Below, piece by piece: positions 48,447 through 56,104 of a stretch of 64,000 nt of DNA. Within the stretch, counting starts at the first letter, position 1, and every line of letters begins with the position of its first letter. Below the pieces are notes generated by a model. That model searched no databases, had not been told where the DNA came from, and was given only the letters and a program-made list of their open reading frames with translations. A program made the translations under genes and the position numbers. This stretch comes from Enterobacter cancerogenus (GTDB lineage Bacteria; Pseudomonadota; Gammaproteobacteria; Enterobacterales; Enterobacteriaceae), in assembly GCF_019047785.1 (NCBI RefSeq), contig NZ_CP077290.1, forward strand, positions 1,736,001 through 1,800,000. Reading direction: 5' to 3'.

Positions 48447-50702
48447 TTAGAAGCGGAAGGTCGCAGTCGCGACAACCTGACGTTCAGCACCCCAGAAGCA
48501 ACCGTAGGTGTTGAAGCAGCTGGCAACGTATTCACGATCGAACAGGTTGTTCACGTGTAGCGCCACGTTGGAACCCGCCAGGCCAACACGGGCCAGATCG
48601 TAACGGACCAGCGCATCCACCACGGTGTAGCTGCCCACGGTGAAGCTGTTCGCCGGGTCACCTTTGCTGGAGCCGGTGTAACGTACGCCTGTTCCCAGGG
48701 TCAGGCCGGACAGCGCGCCGTCAAACAGGGTGTAATCGCCCCATACTGACGCCATGTGTTTTGGCACCTGAGCCGGCGTGTTGCCTTTATAATTGGTGTC
48801 GGTGGTGTATTCAGCGTCGGTGTAGGTGTAAGAACCGACAACGTTCACGCTGGCAGACAACGCCGCTTTCGCTTCAAGCTCGACGCCGCGAGCACGGATC
48901 TCGCCGCCTTCTACGGAGAAAATGCCCCCCGCCGGATCGGCCATCAGGTTGTTAGATTTGGTAAGCTGGTACAGCGCACCGGTCACGACGACAGGACGAT
49001 CGCTTGGCACATATTTCAAGCCCGCTTCGTACTGTTTGCCTTTAGACGGTGCAAAGATCTTACCGCCCTCACCTGCCTGAGAAGAAGGTTCAAAGGATTC
49101 GCTGTAGCTGAAGTAAGGCGTTACCCCGTTATCGAACAGGTAGTTAACACCGCCACGCCAGGTAAACTCTTTGTCATTACGGGAATCCGTTGTGCCGGCA
49201 ACGCGATTAAGGGAATCCTGTTTCGCCCAGTCATAACGTCCGCCCAGCGTCACCAGAACTTTATCCCACTCGATCTGATCCTGTGCGTATACCCCGGTCT
49301 GCTTCTGCTTGTTCAGCACCTGATAAGCCCCGGATGGGCCAGGGTGCGAACCGAAATCAAAGTCGCCGCGATCCAGGTTGTAGATATCTGAAGGCGTAAC
49401 GGAGCCGGCATAGCCGAACCAGGAGTCGATATCATTTCGCATACGCATGAAATCAACGCCGGTCAGCAAGGTATGATCGACAGCACCCGTCGCGAACTTG
49501 CTTTGCAGTTGGGTATCGACAGAGAAGTTTTCCAGCTTCTCATTATCAATGACGTACTGACGCGTCAGCGTATGACCCCACTGGGACTGTGGAACGCTCG
49601 CACACGGGCTGGTTGCCGGATTGCTTGAATAGAGCGGATCGGAGCACATACCGTAGCCATACACGCTGTTCTGCGAGGTTTTATTCTGCGCATAACGCAG
49701 GTTCTGACGCACGGTAAAGGTATCGTTGAAGGCGTGATCGAAGCTATATCCCACCATTTTCTGGTTACGGGAATAGGTATTGTTCTTCGCACCTTCGTTG
49801 AAATTGGTCGGCAGACGGCTGCCGTTTGGCAGCGGATCAACCGTGCCCTCTTTTGGCAACCAGCCGTAGTAGCCCGTTTCCGGCTCGTTCTGGAAGTAAG
49901 AGAGGAAGGTGAAGGTGGTTTTATCGTCCGGACGCCAGGAGAACGCTGGCGCGATGGCGTAACGCTGCTCGCCTTTATCATCCTGCTGCGCATTGTTGGA
50001 GCGCGCCACGCCGGTCAGACGGTAAGAGTAAACGCCGTCGTCATCGATCGCATCGCTGAAGTCGAAGCCGGTCTGGAACAGGTTGTCGGTGCCCATTTTG
50101 AACTGGATCTCGCGCAGCTGCTCCGTGGTTGGGCGCTTGCTCACCATGTTCAGCAGGCCGCCAGGGCTGCTTTTTCCGTACAGAACGGAAACCGGACCGC
50201 GCATGATTTCTGCGCGTTCCAGCATATAAGGGTCGATCACCGCGTCGTTATAGAAGTTGCCCTGCATCTTCAGGCCGTCCAGATAGTTGTTCTGGCTTTG
50301 GCCGTCGGCAGCGAAACCACGGATGATCAGATAGTCATAGGTATTGGATGCACCACGCGTGCCCACCGCAACGCCCGGGGTATAGCTGAGGGCTTCTTTC
50401 ACGGATTTAGGCTGATGCAGCGCCATCTCTTCTGCAGTGACCACTGAAATGGACTGCGGAACTTTTTGAATAGGGGTATCCGTTTTGGTCCCGGTAGCGG
50501 ATTGTCTTGCGGCAATCGTCGCAGCAGGGCCCCAGGCACTTTCCTGTGCAGCCGGCGCGGCAGTAACGGTGATGGTGTCTTCTTTTTTCGGGGTTTCCGC
50601 CGCCTGTGCATATGCAGACATGCCGGTAACCGCTGTGGCGACAACAACTGCGATTTTACGCAGCGTCGTATTAATTGGCTGAGCAGTATTGGAAAGCGCC
50701 AT
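48447..50702 (-). CDS. fhuA: TonB-dependent ferrichrome receptor FhuA
   Basis: A 22-strand outer-membrane barrel with a plug domain; imports ferrichrome and serves as receptor for phages and colicin M in E. coli. The 751 residues hold a signal peptide ending AYAQA, a TonB box (DTITVTA, about residues 42-48), plug segments (VPQSISVVTAEEMALHQPKSV) and the barrel ending in an aromatic (ATATFRF). The conserved C-terminal cysteine pair is in VASCFNTYGCFWG. I chose ATG at 50702; a longer frame reads through the Fur-box region. Confidence 0.97.
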   Translation of the reverse strand: MALSNTAQPINTTLRKIAVVVATAVTGMSAYAQAAETPKKEDTITVTAAPAAQESAWGPAATIAARQSATGTKTDTPIQKVPQSISVVTAEEMALHQPKSVKEALSYTPGVAVGTRGASNTYDYLIIRGFAADGQSQNNYLDGLKMQGNFYNDAVIDPYMLERAEIMRGPVSVLYGKSSPGGLLNMVSKRPTTEQLREIQFKMGTDNLFQTGFDFSDAIDDDGVYSYRLTGVARSNNAQQDDKGEQRYAIAPAFSWRPDDKTTFTFLSYFQNEPETGYYGWLPKEGTVDPLPNGSRLPTNFNEGAKNNTYSRNQKMVGYSFDHAFNDTFTVRQNLRYAQNKTSQNSVYGYGMCSDPLYSSNPATSPCASVPQSQWGHTLTRQYVIDNEKLENFSVDTQLQSKFATGAVDHTLLTGVDFMRMRNDIDSWFGYAGSVTPSDIYNLDRGDFDFGSHPGPSGAYQVLNKQKQTGVYAQDQIEWDKVLVTLGGRYDWAKQDSLNRVAGTTDSRNDKEFTWRGGVNYLFDNGVTPYFSYSESFEPSSQAGEGGKIFAPSKGKQYEAGLKYVPSDRPVVVTGALYQLTKSNNLMADPAGGIFSVEGGEIRARGVELEAKAALSASVNVVGSYTYTDAEYTTDTNYKGNTPAQVPKHMASVWGDYTLFDGALSGLTLGTGVRYTGSSKGDPANSFTVGSYTVVDALVRYDLARVGLAGSNVALHVNNLFDREYVASCFNTYGCFWGAERQVVATATFRF

Positions 50703-50725
50703 GATGGTTCTCTGATGAAAGAGTG

Positions 50726-50755
50726 AATGATAACGTAAACGAGAATTATTATTAT
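50726..50755 (-). promoter_or_regulatory. Candidate Fur box of fhuACDB
   Basis: An AT-rich stretch (ATAATAATAATTCTCG, then TTTACGTTATCATT on the minus strand) in the fhuA upstream region resembles the known E. coli Fur site there. Repression by Fe-Fur is the expected control. Confidence 0.55.
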
Positions 50756-50908
50756 GACCGCAGAATAATATGCGAAACGCTGGCGGCATAGCAAGCAGTA
50801 AGCGGCCCTACGAGAATTAAGGGTTTAAGAAATAACCAGATGAAAAGAGAGGGTTAATGAGGTTAGAAAATTGATCGCACTTAACCCGCTGGCGCGGGTG
50901 TGGTGCAT

Positions 50909-51922
50909 TTATCGGTAGAACACATCAAATGTGGCTACGGCATCGACTTTGCCAGGTCTCACGTCCCCCGTTTTGATGTACCGCGCCTTCAGTGGAATAT
51001 CCACGGCCTCTTTATCGCCCGTGCTGGTGGTGGCGGTGTAGGCCTGGTCGAACGTCAGCAGTGTATTGTTCTTATCCAGAATCTGGATACCTATCCCCGA
51101 GGCGGCCTGGGCGCTATCAGCAATGTTCAGGGTGTGACCATTGGTTACCCCGGTGGAGCCGCTACTGGTGAATCGGAAGTCCACACGGGTATCCGCCGAG
51201 CACTCGGTCAGGGAGATTTTGAAACGCTCATCAGTGAGAATATCGGAATAGTTATTATCAAAATCCCCGGCATTCACCGTTTTCAGTGGGACATAGATAT
51301 TTTTATCCACCAGATTGCAGGTATGCGATGCCGTTACGATTTGCACACTGCCGGGGGAGATCAGCAGCTGTGCTACCACGTCCTTTCCCCACCTCTCTTC
51401 AGCTGTCAGCCTGGACGTATCCAGATACCCCTCTTTCACCTCTCCCGTGACCACCAGCTGAAGCGCGCCATGGAAGGTGGTCTTAATGATGCTCCATCCG
51501 CTGCCGCCGTAACTGACAAAATGCATCGGCGTGATAATGTCTGAAGAGGTAAAGGTCGCGGTGCTGTCCTGGGCTTGCGCCATACGGATGCCGATACCCG
51601 GAACGTTAGTCTGATAAACGCCCTCCATAACCCCGTTGCGCGCATCGCTGTCGGTTAACGCAACGTAGCCTTTGTATTTATTGCCGGTGCTCTGGCACTC
51701 CATCTCAACCCGACCGCTCTCAATACTGTCTTCATAGATAATGGAGCCCACCGGTAAATCGGGGTCCACTCGGATAATGGCCGGAAGTTGAAAATTGAGT
51801 ACCCCATTCTCCAGTTGGTTGCCGACACAGGTTGTGTTGGCATACGCAGGCGACAACGCCCCCGCAGCAGCCAGCAACCCTATGCTCATCAGCGCACGCC
51901 TGAGTGATAAATCATTACCCAT
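50909..51922 (-). CDS. Fimbrial tip adhesin, two-domain
   Basis: A 337-residue secreted protein, last of the fimbrial operon. A signal peptide (ending SPAYA, before NTTC) precedes an N-terminal receptor-binding-like domain of about 170 residues. A C-terminal pilin domain (from about TASHTCNLVDK) has paired cysteines (HTCNL, LTECS) and ends in ATFDVFYR with the penultimate Tyr typical of chaperone-usher subunits. The extra N-terminal domain and last position point to a tip adhesin; I do not recognise the ligand. AGGTGGGGA precedes the ATG, ten bases after the usher. Confidence 0.85.
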   Translation of the reverse strand: MGNDLSLRRALMSIGLLAAAGALSPAYANTTCVGNQLENGVLNFQLPAIIRVDPDLPVGSIIYEDSIESGRVEMECQSTGNKYKGYVALTDSDARNGVMEGVYQTNVPGIGIRMAQAQDSTATFTSSDIITPMHFVSYGGSGWSIIKTTFHGALQLVVTGEVKEGYLDTSRLTAEERWGKDVVAQLLISPGSVQIVTASHTCNLVDKNIYVPLKTVNAGDFDNNYSDILTDERFKISLTECSADTRVDFRFTSSGSTGVTNGHTLNIADSAQAASGIGIQILDKNNTLLTFDQAYTATTSTGDKEAVDIPLKARYIKTGDVRPGKVDAVATFDVFYR

Positions 51923-51932
51923 CGTTCCCCAC

Positions 51933-54410
51933 CTAACGGCAATGCACCGTTGATTTTAAAATGTTTGCCGCGCGCTCAGCAGGCACGGTCAACGTCCCTT
52001 TGCACTGCTGTCCGGCGTCCTCACCCCACTGCACGCTTAACGCGACAGTCCCCTGCAGGCCGGTTAGCCAGACTTCCCCGTCATCACCGACAATCGCGGA
52101 GGTGTTATCCAGCGTGACGATGGCCCCAAACGGCACGGGTTTACCGAGATAAATCAGCTTGACCAGCGCGCGCTGGCCTGCACGCGCATCAAAATTCGCC
52201 ATCATGGCCGCCCCTTTGGTTGGCACCACATCCTGTGTCGCGAGCTCGATATCCAGATCGTCACGATCCTCTGTGTTTACGGTGATGCCATTATGGCGAT
52301 AGGCCGTCAGCGTCGGGACAATCGCATTGCCAAAAGCGTCGGTATAAATCCCGCGCCCGTTCTGGACTTTCACGTTGCTGCCGTCTTTGATATGGACGAT
52401 GGCAAAGGCGTCGCGCACAGACTGCCCGAGCGTCACCCCGTGCTCATGGGCTACCAGCGAGCCTTTCGCGTTGTAATTCCACTGCCTGTTGCTGCCGCCG
52501 TAGCTGTAACCCAGCCCGACCTCGCCAGCCGATCCTCTGTAACGCCCTGAAAGACTGGCGCCGTATCCGACATTGTTGCTGGTATAGCTCTGCTGAAGGT
52601 TGTAGCTGAGCTTATTATCCTCCAGCGCCGTTCCGCCAATACCCGCCTGATGAGAGGTATACCCGCCGCTGGCGGTCGTCATGCTGTAGCTTGCCCATGA
52701 ATTTGGCAGCCAGCGTGAGAAAGGGATGTTGACCATCAGCGCCAGCTGCCTGTCGTTGTCGGCATCCGGGGTGCGGGTCAGGTTGTAGCTGACAGACCAG
52801 GTTATATCGCGCCAGCTTGAGCTAAACCCGGCGCTCACGCTGCGTTCGCTGCCGCTCATATCCCAGTAGTTCTGCTGATAAGCGTTAACATAGGTGGAGC
52901 CCCAGTCCCCCAGTCGCTGAGAGAGGTTAACCTGCATACGGCTGCGACGGTTATTTACCCGTCGATAGGTGTAGATCCCGTCGTCAATGTTGCTGTCGCG
53001 TTGGTCGATAGCCTCCTGAAAGGTATAAAACCCGGCGGTGGAATAGCGATAGCTCGCCAGCGTGACCGTGGTGTCCGTATCAGGAATGTCTTTCGAATAC
53101 TGCGCGCGCCATGACAAGCCGCTGGCGGGATCGCGGCCATCGTCAAACAGGGTGTGGGCGGCGGTCACGTCAACCGATGCCGAGCCGAAGCGCCCCAAAT
53201 CCGCGCCGACGCCGGCCAGAAACGCATGATAAAGGGATGCTCCCAGCGCACCGGAGTAGATCGTCACGCCGTAAGGCAGGCCATAAATCGCCGTTCCTTG
53301 CGCAAAAGCAGGTTCTTCCTCCCCTTCATTACCGCGAAACGTTCCTGCTGCGAGGGAATATTTAAACGCACCTTCCCGCTGAAGAATGGGTACCGAGGCG
53401 CTGGCCTGAATAAAGCTGTGTTCACTGCCATCCGCTTCTTCTACGGTCACTTCGAGATCGGCACCGGAGGTAACCTGACTTAAGTCATGAATTTCAAACG
53501 GACCGGGGGCGACGTTGGTCTGGTAGAGGGTATAGCCATTTTGCTTGATGGTGACCTTCGCATCGCTATTGGCAATACCGCGAACCACAGGCGCAAACCC
53601 CTGCTGACTGGTTGGCAACATGGAGATATCGGTTTCAAGCTTTACGCCCGTCATCTGAACGCTATCAAATAACTCGCCGCTGGTGGCAGTCTGGCCAATC
53701 TCCAGCTGGCTTCGTAAAGCTTTAATGTCGCGTTGCAGGCTGGTACTGATGGCGTCCCAGCCAGCGGTGTCGCTCCAGGTGCTGTTATTACGCAGTCGCC
53801 ACGCGCCGAGGTTAATGCCCGAATCCAGACCCAGCCAGGTGGAGGTATTTTTACCGGAATCTGATTCCTGCTGCGAGCCACTGACCTGGTAGCTGGCCCA
53901 GGCAGCCGATGCTCCGTCGTCCCAGTATTTTGGGTTGATCGTCCCTGACGCCGTTTGGTCGCGATAAATCTGCGGGATCACCAGACTCAGGGTTTGATCG
54001 TCCTGATTAAAGTCGTACTGCGCCCCTTCAATGAAATGCGAGATATCCTCTACCCGGGCGCTATCAGCCAGATCTTTCATGTCCGACAGGGTATCTACCT
54101 TGAGGCCAAAATCACGCAGGTCTGCCTTGGTCAGTTCGGGCAGCAGCCTTTGCTTGTCGTCTGACAGTACAAAGGTCACGGTCCGTTTATCGATGATGTC
54201 CCGTCCCCACATAATGGTCACGGGGTAGCTTCCGGCCAGTAAGCTGTTATTCCCGATGAAATTTTTAAGTGTAGCGGTATTTTCCAGCGGAGTGTCCAGC
54301 TCAAGGATGCGCAGGTTGAATTCGTCGTCCGCATTTGCAGGCTGGAATAACGCCAGCATGGCTAACGCGACCCCCTTCAGAATCGGCCTGTAATTTGAGA
54401 ACGAAGACAT
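51933..54410 (-). CDS. Outer-membrane fimbrial usher
   Basis: The assembly platform of the pilus: takes subunit-chaperone complexes and passes the fibre out. The 825 residues show the signal peptide (ending QPANA), an N-terminal subunit-binding domain (FNLRILELDTP), a 24-strand barrel with a plug (FAPVVRGIANSDAKVTIKQ), and two C-terminal domains closing with a cysteine pair (QQCKG, STVHC). It is full length, and begins 19 bases after the chaperone gene. Confidence 0.93.
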   Translation of the reverse strand: MSSFSNYRPILKGVALAMLALFQPANADDEFNLRILELDTPLENTATLKNFIGNNSLLAGSYPVTIMWGRDIIDKRTVTFVLSDDKQRLLPELTKADLRDFGLKVDTLSDMKDLADSARVEDISHFIEGAQYDFNQDDQTLSLVIPQIYRDQTASGTINPKYWDDGASAAWASYQVSGSQQESDSGKNTSTWLGLDSGINLGAWRLRNNSTWSDTAGWDAISTSLQRDIKALRSQLEIGQTATSGELFDSVQMTGVKLETDISMLPTSQQGFAPVVRGIANSDAKVTIKQNGYTLYQTNVAPGPFEIHDLSQVTSGADLEVTVEEADGSEHSFIQASASVPILQREGAFKYSLAAGTFRGNEGEEEPAFAQGTAIYGLPYGVTIYSGALGASLYHAFLAGVGADLGRFGSASVDVTAAHTLFDDGRDPASGLSWRAQYSKDIPDTDTTVTLASYRYSTAGFYTFQEAIDQRDSNIDDGIYTYRRVNNRRSRMQVNLSQRLGDWGSTYVNAYQQNYWDMSGSERSVSAGFSSSWRDITWSVSYNLTRTPDADNDRQLALMVNIPFSRWLPNSWASYSMTTASGGYTSHQAGIGGTALEDNKLSYNLQQSYTSNNVGYGASLSGRYRGSAGEVGLGYSYGGSNRQWNYNAKGSLVAHEHGVTLGQSVRDAFAIVHIKDGSNVKVQNGRGIYTDAFGNAIVPTLTAYRHNGITVNTEDRDDLDIELATQDVVPTKGAAMMANFDARAGQRALVKLIYLGKPVPFGAIVTLDNTSAIVGDDGEVWLTGLQGTVALSVQWGEDAGQQCKGTLTVPAERAANILKSTVHCR

Positions 54411-54429
54411 ACGCTACCAACATGATGTG

Positions 54430-55143
54430 TTATAGGGCCTGCTGCTTCTGCGGCGTTTGTGCACCATGGTCGTTAATGGCTGTCCATGTAACGGCACCCT
54501 TTGCGCCTGCGGGCAAGGTGAAGGTCTGTTCGCTGTAAGGCGCAACCATCATCGCCACCGCGCCGGGGGTGGATTTGGTTTCAACAACGGGCACGGCTTT
54601 GCCCCCGACGGCCAGTTCGCCAAAGGAGACATAGAAAGGCGTAGGGTTTTTCGCAATAAGCTGCGTCCCCTGGCGGCGGAAAGCGATCTTTTCCCATGCC
54701 TGAAGCGCATCAGCTTCTTTTAACTGCGACGGCCGCCAGAACAGCTTAAGCCGCGTCTTCATGGCAAACTGCAATGTATTTTTATCTTTCAATTCTGGCG
54801 CAAGCGCCGAAACGGACTTAACGTTCGCCACAAAGAATGTTTCCCGGTCGTTGGGAAGCGCATTTTTATCGCCCGTATAAATAATATGTAAAAGCGTCTG
54901 GCGGTTTTCCTGCAATTTGTAAACCGGAGGGGTAACAACAAATGGCGCTTTGGTATCGTCTGGATTACTGACCCAACTCTGCACTAAATAACGCGTATGG
55001 GGATCTTTATTTTTTAACGCAATCTGCACTTCAGATTTATTCGATGGATAAATAACGCGGGTGCCACCTAATACAATACTGGCCTGTGCTGAACAGCAAC
55101 CAATGACTATGCATCCGCATAATACTTTTAATAACGCTTTCAT
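54430..55143 (-). CDS. Periplasmic fimbrial chaperone (PapD-like, FGS type)
   Basis: Folds and caps subunits by donor-strand complementation. The 237 residues have a signal peptide ending SAQA and two Ig-like domains. The first holds the subunit-anchoring Arg (GGTRVIYP) and Lys (MKTRLKLFWRP), and a short F1-G1 loop (SALAPELKDKN), which makes it an FGS rather than FGL chaperone. I chose ATG at 55143 because the upstream codon of the longer frame is TTG with no ribosome site. A hairpin separates it from the pilin gene. Confidence 0.93.
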   Translation of the reverse strand: MKALLKVLCGCIVIGCCSAQASIVLGGTRVIYPSNKSEVQIALKNKDPHTRYLVQSWVSNPDDTKAPFVVTPPVYKLQENRQTLLHIIYTGDKNALPNDRETFFVANVKSVSALAPELKDKNTLQFAMKTRLKLFWRPSQLKEADALQAWEKIAFRRQGTQLIAKNPTPFYVSFGELAVGGKAVPVVETKSTPGAVAMMVAPYSEQTFTLPAGAKGAVTWTAINDHGAQTPQKQQAL

Positions 55144-55160
55144 AATATTCAAATCCGAAA

Positions 55161-55184
55161 GGGGCAGCGATTTAACACTGCCCC
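55161..55184 (-). other. Stem-loop between pilin and chaperone genes
   Basis: A perfect seven-base stem, GGGGCAG and CTGCCCC, with a ten-base loop, nine bases after the pilin stop, followed by TTT on the minus strand. Such elements in fimbrial operons act as leaky terminators or 3' stabilisers that favour the major subunit; that role here is inferred. Confidence 0.65.
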
Positions 55185-55192
55185 GAAAAGAG

Positions 55193-55762
55193 TTAGCGAT
55201 ACATTACTTCAAATGTTGCGGAAGCCGAGTAGTGGCCTGCGGTTGGCACAGTATCACCGACCTGGATGACATTCGCGGTATAGTTAAAAACAGAGGCAGC
55301 CGTGCCCTCAGGGTCGTTCGTGACATCCGTTATGCCGTCAGGAACAGAACCGTTAAACAGCACATCGCTTTTACCACCGTTATTATTGGTGACGGTAATC
55401 CCTACATGGGTCGCATTACCGGCACCCGTCAGATCGTTTTGCAGACGTTTATACGCCGCATCCGTCGTGGTACCGCTAAATTTCAGGTTCAGTTTAGAGA
55501 CCAGGGGATCACAGCCTGACACTGAAATTTTGAAATTTTTCGAGGTGCCCACTTTGCCATCTGAGCCATAGTCAGACGGATACGTGTCTGCAAAGGTAAC
55601 GGTTGATACCGTTGAGTTGGAATCATCAACGTTAACGACACAGGTATCAGCAACAATTTTACCGGCGAAATTCACGGTACCGGAATCACTCGCCAACGCA
55701 GGCAGTGATGATACAGCCAAAATACTGGCCGCGAAAAAAGAGTACACAATTTTATTTTTCAT
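55193..55762 (-). CDS. Major fimbrial subunit (type 1-like pilin)
   Basis: A 189-residue pilin. Signal peptide MKNKIVYSFFAASILAV ends before SDSG. The mature part begins with an alternating hydrophobic donor strand (SGTVNFAGKIVADTC), contains two cysteines for the pilin disulphide (DTCVV, SGCDP), and ends ATFEVMYR with the penultimate Tyr. First gene of the operon; AAGGAA precedes the ATG at 55762. The longer frame upstream is not credible. Small and Thr/Ser/Gly-rich, as major subunits are. Confidence 0.93.
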   Translation of the reverse strand: MKNKIVYSFFAASILAVSSLPALASDSGTVNFAGKIVADTCVVNVDDSNSTVSTVTFADTYPSDYGSDGKVGTSKNFKISVSGCDPLVSKLNLKFSGTTTDAAYKRLQNDLTGAGNATHVGITVTNNNGGKSDVLFNGSVPDGITDVTNDPEGTAASVFNYTANVIQVGDTVPTAGHYSASATFEVMYR

Positions 55763-56056
55763 CGAATATTCCTTATATGAGATAAAAAGATGATTCCATT
55801 CCTGACAAAACAAATGAGTAGAGACGAATGAAAGGTAAATATTCTGACCCACTCAATGAATAACATTTCAAACTGAACAAGATTAAATCAGAATCGCCTC
55901 AAGTGCGTCTACCGGGTAAAACCGCCTCCCTCACCCTATTCTTATTAACTCACTGATTTTTCTGAAAGAAAGCAATCGTTATTATTTCTAAAAGAAATAT
56001 TCATTATTTTTAAATGAAGTGAGATCTTATCGAATAAAGTAAGCGGCTCTGTTACC
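55763..56056. other. AT-rich region upstream of the fimbrial operon
   Basis: This stretch separates the fimbrial operon from the mrcB terminator and must hold the fimbrial promoter. A perfect inverted repeat TATTTCT, AAA, AGAAATA lies near 55983-55999. It shows no clear -10/-35 pair to me, no invertible element and no open reading frame. Its strong A+T bias contrasts with the genes around it. Confidence 0.6.
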
Positions 56057-56092
56057 AAAAAAAAAGCCGCTTCGTCAGGAAGCGGCTTTTTA
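56057..56092 (-). terminator. Intrinsic terminator of mrcB
   Basis: A perfect 13-base stem, AAAAAGCCGCTTC and GAAGCGGCTTTTT, with a GTCAG loop and a minus-strand T run. It insulates the fimbrial operon from mrcB. Confidence 0.92.
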
Positions 56093-56104
56093 TCATGGGG
56101 AAAA

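Noticed and set aside
50884..50899. ACCCGC/GCGGGT stem as a terminator of the fimbrial operon
   Set aside because: No T run follows on the minus strand, and the stem is only six bases.
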